A DNA stretch of 64,000 bases from RH-AL1 sp965214415 (GTDB lineage Bacteria; Pseudomonadota; Alphaproteobacteria; Rhizobiales; Beijerinckiaceae): positions 3,658,001 through 3,722,000 of the forward strand of contig CBDCBQ010000003.1 in the NCBI GenBank assembly GCA_965214415.1, in the 5' to 3' direction. The translations under genes were made by a program, and so were the position numbers. The notes below the pieces were generated by a model that was not told where the DNA came from, searched no databases, and saw nothing but the letters and a program-made list of their open reading frames with translations. This document shows positions 51,773 to 63,328 of the stretch, piece after piece (within the stretch, counting starts at the first letter, position 1; every line of letters starts with the position of its first letter).

Positions 51773-51976
51773 CTAGACCCGGCCGATTTCGACGAGAACG
51801 CGCAACAAATCCAGGTCGCTAGGCTGAAGCCCCGACGCCGTCGCGCCCTGCAGGACCGCCTCCAGCGATTGCGCGAGGGCGGGATCGCGGCTGAGCAGGC
51901 ACTTGGTCAAAGCCACAAGTGCCACGGCGATTGCTTTTGGCGATGTGCCGGTCGAGCTTCCGGACGTCGCGGGCAT
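51773..51976 (-). CDS. Small hypothetical protein, 67 aa
   Basis: Soluble, helical protein (ALVALTKCLLSRDPALAQSLEAVL in the middle, DLLRVLVEIGRV at the end) with a serine/threonine-rich start. A good ribosome binding site (ggag) lies six bases before the ATG. Family unknown. It is convergent with the IalB-like gene and divergent from acs. Confidence 0.5.
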   Translation of the reverse strand: MPATSGSSTGTSPKAIAVALVALTKCLLSRDPALAQSLEAVLQGATASGLQPSDLDLLRVLVEIGRV

Positions 51977-52221
51977 GTTGGACTCCTCAGACTATCGCGC
52001 ACAAACGATTTGGCGCGGACGTCAGTTTCAGGAGGATAAATTTTCTTTCTTCTTTTGCCGGATGCGCGGGACGCGCGCCGTCCCGGCGCCGGTAGCCGTC
52101 TGTTTGCCTCACCCTGGCCGAATGCGGGGATTTGCTTTGTGGCGGCAGTGTTTTAGGTCAGCGGCTAACGCTCGCGGAGCCGCTCCCGGGCCTAAAGAAA
52201 CAAAGCTGCAGGGAGGCGCCC

Positions 52222-54180
<1,959 letters not shown>

Positions 54181-54498
54181 CGTGTCGGCCTGAGTCCGCT
54201 CGAGGCGCGTGATCTCCTCCGAATCGTCCCGCAAGGGCGGTTCGGAGATGCCGCGTCGGTGGAACGCAAGCGCCGCGCGGCGGATCGCGTCGAAAAATCC
54301 GCCGTGTTGCGGAACCGGCGAAAACCCGCCGCGAATGAGCCCAATTGCGGCGTTTGTGCGACTCCGCCGCAACAGCCTCCGGGGTTCTCATCGCCGGCCG
54401 ATCTTTTAACTCTGTTTGAACGTCTGGCTTGCTAATCTCCGATCCATGGACTCGGCGCTTCGGGCGCCTGCGTAACGACCTGGTCCAGCGGGGACATT
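54181..54498. other. Gene-poor interval between acs and the L,D-transpeptidase gene
   Basis: About 320 bases with no reading frame of credible protein character on either strand. It is less G+C-rich near 54400-54430 (cttttaactctgtttgaacg), which probably contains the promoter of the transpeptidase gene. No terminator hairpin with a T-run was found after acs. Confidence 0.4.
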
Positions 54499-55044
54499 AT
54501 GACAAAGCATCAGATGAACGGCCTTGTGGCCGAACGGCTCGTCACGTCGGTCGCTCTCGCGATCGGCATCATCGGTGCGTCGGCTTTCGTGCCGGCGGCA
54601 GCCAAGCAGTCTGTTCAGGTGCCGCCGAGCTATCCGGCCGGCATGATCATCATCAAGCAGAGCGAGCGCTCGCTCTACTTCACCAACGGTGACGGCACGG
54701 CGATCCGCTATCCGATCGCCATCGGCAAGACCGGCAAGGCGTGGCGCGGCAAGACCTTCGTCGAGGGCAAGTTCATCCGCCCCGACTGGTCGCCGCCGGC
54801 GGTCGTCGCGCGCGACCATCCCGAGCTGCCGCACTTCATCCCGGGCGGCGCGCCGAACAACCCGATGGGCGAACGCGCGCTGACGCTGCAGCTCGACCAG
54901 GTCGCCATCCACGGCACCACGCAGAAGATGCGCAAGTCGGTCGGCACCGCCGCCTCCTACGGCTGCATCCGCATGCTGAACGAGGACGTCGTCGATCTCT
55001 ACGATCGCGTCAACGTCGGCACGCCGGTCGTCGCGATCCCCTAA
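54499..55044 (+). CDS. L,D-transpeptidase, YkuD domain
   Basis: Exported peptidoglycan cross-linking or lipoprotein-attaching enzyme, 181 residues. An N-terminal hydrophobic segment (about 14-33) ends with AAA, a likely signal cleavage. The YkuD domain carries AIHGTTQ (His138) and SVGTAASYGCIRM with the catalytic Cys156. The preceding strand block SLYFTNGDGTAIRYPIAIGKTGKAW is typical of the ErfK/YbiS group common in Rhizobiales. It is monocistronic, followed by an intrinsic terminator 25 bases after the stop. Confidence 0.93.
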   Translation: MTKHQMNGLVAERLVTSVALAIGIIGASAFVPAAAKQSVQVPPSYPAGMIIIKQSERSLYFTNGDGTAIRYPIAIGKTGKAWRGKTFVEGKFIRPDWSPPAVVARDHPELPHFIPGGAPNNPMGERALTLQLDQVAIHGTTQKMRKSVGTAASYGCIRMLNEDVVDLYDRVNVGTPVVAIP

Positions 55045-55068
55045 GCCGTCTGAAATCGCCATGGGCCG

Positions 55069-55103
55069 AAGCGCGGAGAGCGATCTCCGCGCTTTTGCTT
55101 TGG
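55069..55103 (+). terminator. Rho-independent terminator after the L,D-transpeptidase gene
   Basis: Perfect ten-base stem AAGCGCGGAG / CTCCGCGCTT with a six-base loop, followed by ttgctttgg. It is the clearest intrinsic terminator in the window and separates the transpeptidase unit from the next gene, which starts about 40 bases later. Confidence 0.75.
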
Positions 55104-55133
55104 CGCCGGGCACGCCTGCGCTAGAAGCGCGGC

Positions 55134-56063
55134 ATGTCCAGCACCCCGATCCGCGCCCTTCTCCTCGCCTTGGCGATCCTCTCGCCCGTCGCGGCCCGCG
55201 CCGCGCCCGTGTTTCCGAGCGCCAGCGGGGTCGGGCTCCAGCCGCCCGCGGGCATGAAGCCGGCGGTCGGCTTCGAGGGCTTCCAGGCCGGCGCCGCCTC
55301 CATCGTGATCACCGAGCTGCCAAAGGCCGCCTACGCGCAGATCGACCCCGAGCGGGCGCGTTTCGTCACGCAGTTCGCCGCGAAGGGAGCCGATGACGTC
55401 GAGATCAACGGCGTGCACGGCTTTCTCGTGAAGGGCACCCAGGCGATTGGCGCCACGCACTTTCGCAAATGGATCGTCGTGCTCGACGGCAAAGGCGAGA
55501 CGGCGCTGGTCATCGCGCAGGCCCCCACCGACGATGCCGGCCTCAGCGACGCGGCGATCGAGACCGCCCTGCATTCCATCGCCTTCCGAGAGCGCCCGGG
55601 CCTCGAGCAGCAGGTCGCGGCGCTCCCCTTCGCCGTCGGCGATCTCGCGGGCTTCCGGATCTCCGCCGCGGCGCTCGGCGCGGCACTGATCCTGGTGGAC
55701 GGGTCCAAGGACGTCGATCCAAAGCACAGCCAGGCCCACATCGTCGTCGCGCAGGGCAACGGCAATCCGCCGGCGCCCGACGCGCGGATCGCCTACGCCA
55801 AGGCGCAGTTGCAAGCCTTCCAGGCGGTGCGGACGACGCAGGTTCAGTCGTCCAAGCTCTTCGACGCCGACGGCGCGCAATGGGCGCAGATCGACGCCGC
55901 GGGCAGCGAGGGCCAGGAGGAGACGCCCGTGGCGATCACCTATTTCATCCGCTTCGGTTCCGCCGCGGGCCTATCCATCGTCTGCGTCGCCCCGCAGGCC
56001 GATGCCGCGCGCTACGCCGAACGCTTCAAGACGGTGGCACTGTCGGTGAAGCCGAAGGGGTAG
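55134..56063 (+). CDS. Secreted hypothetical protein, 309 aa
   Basis: Signal peptide (IRALLLALAILSPVAARA) followed by a mature protein of about 287 residues with no membrane helix. Two similar-looking halves each alternate beta strands with short helices; segments such as FRKWIVVLDGKGETALVIAQAPTDD and VAITYFIRFGSAAGLSIVCVAP are typical. I do not recognise the family. It probably lies in the periplasm or is secreted. It stands alone between the terminator and the degraded vapBC locus. Confidence 0.7.
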   Translation: MSSTPIRALLLALAILSPVAARAAPVFPSASGVGLQPPAGMKPAVGFEGFQAGAASIVITELPKAAYAQIDPERARFVTQFAAKGADDVEINGVHGFLVKGTQAIGATHFRKWIVVLDGKGETALVIAQAPTDDAGLSDAAIETALHSIAFRERPGLEQQVAALPFAVGDLAGFRISAAALGAALILVDGSKDVDPKHSQAHIVVAQGNGNPPAPDARIAYAKAQLQAFQAVRTTQVQSSKLFDADGAQWAQIDAAGSEGQEETPVAITYFIRFGSAAGLSIVCVAPQADAARYAERFKTVALSVKPKG

Positions 56064-56096
56064 GCGCCCGCTGGCTTGTTGGATCACCGCTGTTGA

Positions 56097-56120
56097 GATA
56101 TCTGCGAACTGCAGGATATC
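56097..56120. promoter_or_regulatory. Inverted repeat before the vapB remnant
   Basis: Arms GATATC-TGC and GCAGGATATC with a five-base centre, three bases before the vapB-like ATG. VapB antitoxins autoregulate from palindromes at this position, so this is probably the old operator of the locus. Confidence 0.5.
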
Positions 56121-56123
56121 CGT

Positions 56124-56441
56124 ATGCCTCCTTATATCAAGGATCGCGAGACAGCCGAGCTTGTCGCGGAGCTGGCCGAGCGTCTGAAGACGACGAAGCA
56201 GGATGCTGCCGTCAAAGCGGGAGCTCGATCGGATGACAGGGATGTCGAGTTCCGTTCGCGTTCGTCGCCATCGGAGCGGAAGAGGCAAGACTCGCGTCGA
56301 ATGCCTTCGAGATTTACGGCAAGGGTCCGGCACCCAGCATCCTTGAACATGGGTGACTGCTTCGCCTACGCGTGCGCCAAGAGCAATCGAGCACGCCTGC
56401 TGTACAAAGGCGACGACTTCGCGCGAACCGACTTGGCCTGA
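56124..56441 (+). pseudogene. Degraded vapBC toxin-antitoxin locus
   Basis: The first 32 codons (MPPYIKDRETAELVAELAERLK onward) match the N-terminus of a Rv0623/PSK-type VapB antitoxin. After that, parts of a VapC PIN-domain toxin appear in two frames: GAEEARLASNAFEIYGKGP in one and NMGDCFAYACAKSNRARLLYKGDDFARTDLA, the conserved VapC end, in another. The middle and the N-terminal acidic residues of VapC are missing. The locus is therefore a decayed remnant created by an internal deletion plus frameshifts, just upstream of purL. Confidence 0.8.
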
Positions 56442-56523
56442 TACTGCTTTCGGACCTCCCTGGGGCGCCGGATGCCGTAGAGGGCGCTCGACGACGATCC
56501 ATGATCCAACATTCAGGACCTAC

Positions 56524-58713
<2,190 letters not shown>

Positions 58714-58743
58714 CACGATGCGGCATCGCACGAGACAGATCTG

Positions 58744-59892
58744 ATGCGCGCCCGCACGCATCGGTGGACGCCGCTGCTGCTCACGACGGCGCTGCTTGTC
58801 GTCGTCGTCGGTGCGGCCTTGTCCGAGCTGCTGCCGCTCGTGCCGCTGCCGCCACCGCAGGCGCCGGACTACCGCGAGGACTCCGCGTGGCTGTGCCGCC
58901 CCGGCCGCGCCGATGTTTGCGCCACGCCGACGACGGCCACAGTGCTCGCGGCCGACGGCGCGAAGCGCACCGTCACCTACACGCCCGACCCGGCGGCGCC
59001 GATCGACTGTTTCTATGTTTATCCAACCGTCTCGCACGCTTCGGGCGACAACGCGCCGATCGCCGCGACCGACGACGAGCGGGGCGCCGCGCGCCAGCAG
59101 CTCGCGCGTTTCTCCACCGTCTGCCGGCCGTTCGCGCCGCTCTATCGTCAGGTCACGCGCAAAGGCCTCGGCAGGATCATCGACAATCCCGACCCCGACG
59201 TCACGCCGCGCGCGATCGCCTACGAGGACGTGGTCGCGGCCTGGCACGCCTATCTCGCGCGCGACAACGCGGGGCGCGGCGTTGTTTTGATCGGCCATAG
59301 CCAGGGCGCCAAGATCCTCGCGCGGTTGATGGCGGCCGAGATCGACGGCACGCCTGAGGAGGCCAAGCTCGTCTCCGCGATCATCCCCGGCACCAAGGTC
59401 GACGTGCCGGCCGGGCAGCAGGTCGGCGGGACGTTCTCACACATTCCGCTTTGCGCGAGCGCGGCGCAAACGGGCTGCGTGATCGCCTACTCGTCCTATC
59501 CGGCGGACAAGCCGATGCCAGCGAAGCCGCGCTTCGGCACGACGCGGACGCCCGGCATGGTCTACGCCTGCGTCGATCCCGCCGCGGTCGCCGGCACGCC
59601 GTCGCTCGACGCGGATCTCCCGCTGTGGGGCGATCTCCGCGAGAAATTCGGCACCGACTTCCTCGAGCTGCCAGGCGTCGTCACCGCCACATGCAAGGTC
59701 GCCGGCGCGTGGTCGATCCTCGCGGTCACGGCGGCGCCGTCGGATCGCGCGGGCGAGCCGGCGTCTGCCTTGCTCGAGCGAACCGCGAGTTTCGCGCCGG
59801 ACTTCGGCCTGCACGCGCTCGACATCGGTCTCGCCGAAGGCACGCTCGTCGACATCGTGCGGCACCAAACCGCCGCCGTCCCGCGCAAATGA
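58744..59892 (+). CDS. DUF3089 alpha/beta hydrolase, secreted or anchored
   Basis: 382 residues with an N-terminal hydrophobic segment (about 10-28) that is a signal or anchor. The DUF3089 features are DCFYVYPTVS (about 88-97), the linker DDERGAARQQLARFSTVCRPFAPLYRQ, and the nucleophile elbow LIGHSQGAK (about 181-189). A histidine near the end (VDIVRHQTAAV) may be incidental. Substrate unknown. It begins 30 bases after purL and precedes the Rieske gene by seven bases, so the last two are probably cotranscribed. Confidence 0.88.
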   Translation: MRARTHRWTPLLLTTALLVVVVGAALSELLPLVPLPPPQAPDYREDSAWLCRPGRADVCATPTTATVLAADGAKRTVTYTPDPAAPIDCFYVYPTVSHASGDNAPIAATDDERGAARQQLARFSTVCRPFAPLYRQVTRKGLGRIIDNPDPDVTPRAIAYEDVVAAWHAYLARDNAGRGVVLIGHSQGAKILARLMAAEIDGTPEEAKLVSAIIPGTKVDVPAGQQVGGTFSHIPLCASAAQTGCVIAYSSYPADKPMPAKPRFGTTRTPGMVYACVDPAAVAGTPSLDADLPLWGDLREKFGTDFLELPGVVTATCKVAGAWSILAVTAAPSDRAGEPASALLERTASFAPDFGLHALDIGLAEGTLVDIVRHQTAAVPRK

Positions 59893-59899
59893 GGGCCTG

Positions 59900-60226
59900 A
59901 TGTTTCGCAAAGCCTGCCGCCGTGACGATCTCGCCGAGGGCGGCCTCGAAGTCGCGGCGGTCGATCGCACGCTGGTCCTGATCGTGTGGCCCGCCGGCGG
60001 CACGCCGCGCGCGTTTCAGGGCTTCTGCCCGCACAAGCGCGAGCCGCTCGCCGATGCGCGCTTCGATGGGGCGTCGCTGGTTTGCCCCTATCACGACTGG
60101 GTCTTCGATGGCAGCAGCGGCAAATGCACCGACGGCAAACGATGCCGCCTCGCCGAATACAAGCTGCGCCTCGACGGCGACGACGTGCTGGTCGACGTCG
60201 AAGGTATTGCCGCAAACTATGTGTGA
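59900..60226 (+). CDS. Rieske [2Fe-2S] domain protein
   Basis: 108-residue soluble Rieske ferredoxin. The two cluster motifs are CPHKR (Cys43, His45) and CPYHDW (Cys62, His65), with the normal spacing. No membrane helix or oxygenase catalytic domain is attached. Such small Rieske proteins act as electron carriers for oxygenases or as nitrite reductase small-subunit relatives. No partner is visible nearby. Confidence 0.9.
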   Translation: MFRKACRRDDLAEGGLEVAAVDRTLVLIVWPAGGTPRAFQGFCPHKREPLADARFDGASLVCPYHDWVFDGSSGKCTDGKRCRLAEYKLRLDGDDVLVDVEGIAANYV

Positions 60227-60247
60227 TGGGGCACGATAGTCCAGTAG

Positions 60248-60360
60248 CCTCATGGTGAGGAGGACCGCAGGTCCGTCTCGAACCACGAGGCGGTCCCACG
60301 ATGTCGCCACCTGGATCCCTCGTGGTTCGAGACGCGCCTGCGGCGCTCCTCACCATGAGG
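60248..60360. repeat. Intergenic palindromic repeat
   Basis: Long inverted repeat: outer arms CCTCATGGTGAGGAG and CTCCTCACCATGAGG, inner arms CGTCTCGAACCACGAGG and CCTCGTGGTTCGAGACG, each nearly perfect. It fills the gap between the Rieske gene and the convergent hydrolase gene. The CCTCATGGTGAGGAG unit is another dispersed Rhizobiales repeat type, different from the two others in this window. Confidence 0.8.
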
Positions 60361-60378
60361 GGGTTGGTCCGCACCCTC

Positions 60379-61449
60379 TTACAGGCGGCGGATCTTCACT
60401 CGGCGAAGTATCGCGGCGAGGGGGTCGTGCGTCCAGGCCCGCGTGACGAAGTTGTCGTGCACGGCGTCGAGAGCGGCCACGAAGGCGATGTCGCCCAGCT
60501 TGAGAGTCGCCGGCAGACCTGTCGTGACGTGGAGGTGCTCGCCGCGCAACGCCGTCTCGAGCGTGCCGTTCAAGGGCGCTGAGGCCTTCGAATATGCGCT
60601 GACGAAGAAGGTCTCCGCCTGCCGTCGCTTGATCCAGTCGGCGAATTTGGGCTCTTCGCCGAACAGCGCGTCGAGCAGCACGACGCCGACGACGCGATCG
60701 TTTCCGTCGCCGAGCGAATATGCCGTCGGCACGTAGCCGCCGCTGTAGGCGACGATGATGACGGGCAGGCATTCGATCTCGGCGGCGGTCAATTTGCCGG
60801 GGGCGTGCTTCGCGAGCTTTTCGGCCGCCTCTCGCAGGTACTTTCGCAGGAAGTCCGGCTCGTAGAAATGCCCGGCGCTCGAATCGAGCGCGTTCACCGC
60901 GAGCTGCGGTGCGACAAGCACGGCGTTGAGGCCCGAGGCCGCGAGCTGGCGCGGCACGCCCTGGCGGCAGACGACGTCTTTAAGGAGGGTGGCGAGATTG
61001 CCGTGGAAGAAGAGCACGATCGCGGCGTCTGGTCGGCGAGCGTCGAACTGCGGTGGCACGTATAGGAGCGAATGTCGGTCGTCGTACGTCGGATGCTCGT
61101 AGAGCTTGCCGCCGCGCGGCGAGATATGGAAGCTGCCGACTGAATCTTGCTGCATGAAGTGCTGCTGAGCCGAAGCATCGGGCGTCGCGGGCACCTCACC
61201 ATCAAAGGGAAACGCCGAGTTCTCGAACTCGACGATATCGCCGTTGTCCGCGCACGCGGCGGCGGGCGTGGTCATGCCCATTCTGGCGGCCAGCGCCAGC
61301 AGGAACGCGCCGCGAAGGGCGGCCCGCCGGCTGCGGGCGTGCGGCTCAAGGTTCGGGTCGAGCGGCAGATCGCGGCACTCCGCTGCGTCGGGTCGCGAAT
61401 TCGCGGCGGCAGGGTCTACCACGCCGGCCCAGCCGCCGCGACGGGGCAT
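60379..61449 (-). CDS. Exported alpha/beta hydrolase-like protein
   Basis: About 356 residues. The N-terminus contains ARSRRAALRGAFLLALAARMG, which resembles a Tat-type or long Sec signal, with cleavage probably near PAAACA. The core has LFFHGNLATLL (oxyanion region), IIVAYSGGYVPTAY with a Ser in an AYSGG elbow, and a C-terminal HDNFVTRAW histidine candidate, so it looks like an alpha/beta hydrolase. Family not recognised with certainty. The ATG giving MPRRGGW is chosen; one 15 codons upstream would overlap the divergent deacetylase start region. Confidence 0.65.
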   Translation of the reverse strand: MPRRGGWAGVVDPAAANSRPDAAECRDLPLDPNLEPHARSRRAALRGAFLLALAARMGMTTPAAACADNGDIVEFENSAFPFDGEVPATPDASAQQHFMQQDSVGSFHISPRGGKLYEHPTYDDRHSLLYVPPQFDARRPDAAIVLFFHGNLATLLKDVVCRQGVPRQLAASGLNAVLVAPQLAVNALDSSAGHFYEPDFLRKYLREAAEKLAKHAPGKLTAAEIECLPVIIVAYSGGYVPTAYSLGDGNDRVVGVVLLDALFGEEPKFADWIKRRQAETFFVSAYSKASAPLNGTLETALRGEHLHVTTGLPATLKLGDIAFVAALDAVHDNFVTRAWTHDPLAAILRRVKIRRL

Positions 61450-61492
61450 CGTGCGCGTTGAACCGACGTCTGCCGGTCGGTACGGACCAGGC

Positions 61493-63061
61493 ATGATGAT
61501 GCGGGTCTCCTCACTCGTGCCGGCGCTGGTGGCGGTGACACTCGGCGCCGTCGCGCCGGCGACCGCGGCGGAGCCCGTGCCGCCGCCGACCATGCCCGGC
61601 TGCCCGAGGCCGGGCGCGCTCGGCACGTCGCGCGTGATCCAGATCAACCCCGCCGCGGCCCCCCTGCATGTCGGGCTCGAGACCTACCCGCAAACCCTCG
61701 CGCTCGCCGACCACGAGGTGGTGCTGACCTTCGACGACGGGCCGTGGCCGCGTACGACGCCGCGCGTGCTCGACGCGCTGCGCGACGAATGCGTCCGCGC
61801 GACCTTCTTCCTGATTGGGCGCAACGCCGCGGCGGCTCCCGCGCTGGTGCGGCGCGAGATCGCCGAGGGCCACGCGGTCGGCCACCATTCGATGACGCAT
61901 CCCTCCTTCACCCTGCGCGGCTTCGACGAGCACTCTGCCGAGACCGACATCGACAACGGCATCGCCGCCGACGAGAGCGCCGGCTACGGCCCCGATGCGC
62001 GCCCGGCCGCGCCGCACGTGGCGTTCTTCCGCTTCCCGGGCTTCGCCGACACGCCGGCGCTGCTCGCCGTCCTGGACGCGCGCCACATGGCCGTGTTCGG
62101 GAGCGACCTCTGGGCGGCAGACTGGCTGCAGATGTCGCCCGATGCCGAGCGCCGCCGCGTGATGGGCCTGCTCGCGCGCTCGGCGCATCATTCGGGCATC
62201 ATCCTCTTCCACGACACCCGGCCGTCGACGGCGGCGATGTTGCCGGCCCTGCTGCGCGACCTGAAGGTGGGCGGCTACCATGTCGTCGCGCTCGAGCCGG
62301 CGGCGAGCGGGCCGCCGCCGGCGCTGACGCAAGCCGGCAAGGGATGGACGTCGGAGACGGCGGCCATCATCGCCGCGCTGCCGCGCCCGATCGTGCCAGG
62401 CACGCACCATCTCGCGGCAATCCTTCCCCGTGAATCGGAAGAGGGGGTGCGGCATGTATCCACCGGGAGACAACACGTGGCGGCGCCCTCCACCGCCGCC
62501 GATGGTCCCCTTCCTTCGCCTCGCGGTGGCGGAGTCCTAGCCGCGGCGCGACGCGACATAGGCGAGGGTGATCGCCGCCATCGACACGCCGAGCAGGAGC
62601 GTCGCGGCGGCATTGGCCTCCGGGGTCACGCCGAGCCGCAGCATGCCGTAGATGTAGACCGGCAGCGTCGTCGCGCCGGCCGGCGCCACCATCAGCGTGA
62701 TGAGAAAGTCGTCCAGCGAGACGACGAAGGCGAGCGTGGCGCCGGCGACGATCGCCGGCATCAGCAACGGCAGCGTGATGCGGCGGAACGCCTGCCACGG
62801 GCTCGCGTAGAGATCGCGCGCGGCATCCTCGATATCGCGCGGCATCTCGCGCAGGCGAGCGCGGATCGGCAGCAGCGCGAAGGGAATGCAGAACACGATG
62901 TGCGCGAGCACCACGTTGCCGAGCCCGGCATCGAGGCCGATTGCCTTGAAGAACACGAGTGTGGCAATCGCCGTGACGATCTCCGGCGCGATCAGGGGCA
63001 AAGCGACGAGCCCCTCGCCCGCCGCGCGCCCGGGAAAACGCTTCGCGCGCTCGAAGGCTAG
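61493..63061 (+). CDS. Polysaccharide deacetylase (NodB domain) with an over-extended reading frame
   Basis: Exported carbohydrate esterase of family 4. A signal peptide (VSSLVPALVAVTLGAVAPATA) is followed by the NodB domain: LTFDDGPWPRTTP with Asp81 and Asp82, TFFLIGRNA, and GHHSMTHPS with metal-binding His132 and His136. RFPGFAD and ILFHDTRP close the barrel. Recognisable protein ends near residue 315 (about base 62440). The open frame then continues about 620 bases, almost all antisense to the permease gene, with Arg/His/Asp/Gln-rich shadow composition. Skipping one G in the GGGGG at about 62443-62447 would instead lead to a TAG at 62539, meeting the convergent permease stop. The real end is therefore uncertain and probably near 62539. 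Confidence 0.75.
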   Translation: MMMRVSSLVPALVAVTLGAVAPATAAEPVPPPTMPGCPRPGALGTSRVIQINPAAAPLHVGLETYPQTLALADHEVVLTFDDGPWPRTTPRVLDALRDECVRATFFLIGRNAAAAPALVRREIAEGHAVGHHSMTHPSFTLRGFDEHSAETDIDNGIAADESAGYGPDARPAAPHVAFFRFPGFADTPALLAVLDARHMAVFGSDLWAADWLQMSPDAERRRVMGLLARSAHHSGIILFHDTRPSTAAMLPALLRDLKVGGYHVVALEPAASGPPPALTQAGKGWTSETAAIIAALPRPIVPGTHHLAAILPRESEEGVRHVSTGRQHVAAPSTAADGPLPSPRGGGVLAAARRDIGEGDRRHRHAEQERRGGIGLRGHAEPQHAVDVDRQRRRAGRRHHQRDEKVVQRDDEGERGAGDDRRHQQRQRDAAERLPRARVEIARGILDIARHLAQASADRQQREGNAEHDVREHHVAEPGIEADCLEEHECGNRRDDLRRDQGQSDEPLARRAPGKTLRALEG

Positions 63062-63328
63062 CGCCGCTGGTACGGCGAGCAGCGTCGAGACGGGCGTCGC
63101 GATGGCGGCGACGATCAGGCTGTTCGTCGCCGCCCGCCGCAGGTCGGCGTTGCCGATCGCCTTGGCGAACCAGCGCACAGAGACACCGCTCCAGATCAGC
63201 GCGAGGCGATTGGCGTTGAAGGCATAGACCACCAGCACGACGAGCGGCGCGTAGAGGAAGATCAGCGCGACGATGCTGAGCGCGCGCAGCTCCGGCATCC
63301 GGCGCCAATCGAAGGGCCGCGCGCTCAC
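62537..63328 (-). CDS. Spermidine/putrescine-type ABC permease, PotC-like
   Basis: 263-residue permease with six predicted helices. The start is VSARPFDWRRMPELRALS, and the coupling motif lies in EDAARDLYASPWQAFRRITLPLLMPAI (about 157-183), followed by FVVSLDDFLITLMVAPAGATTLPVYIYGMLR, very typical of PotC/PotI proteins. The GTG overlaps the stop of the PotB-like gene (GTGA). The binding protein and ATPase are presumably beyond the window. Substrate class is inferred from family resemblance. Confidence 0.92.
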   Translation of the reverse strand: MSARPFDWRRMPELRALSIVALIFLYAPLVVLVVYAFNANRLALIWSGVSVRWFAKAIGNADLRRAATNSLIVAAIATPVSTLLAVPAALAFERAKRFPGRAAGEGLVALPLIAPEIVTAIATLVFFKAIGLDAGLGNVVLAHIVFCIPFALLPIRARLREMPRDIEDAARDLYASPWQAFRRITLPLLMPAIVAGATLAFVVSLDDFLITLMVAPAGATTLPVYIYGMLRLGVTPEANAAATLLLGVSMAAITLAYVASRRG

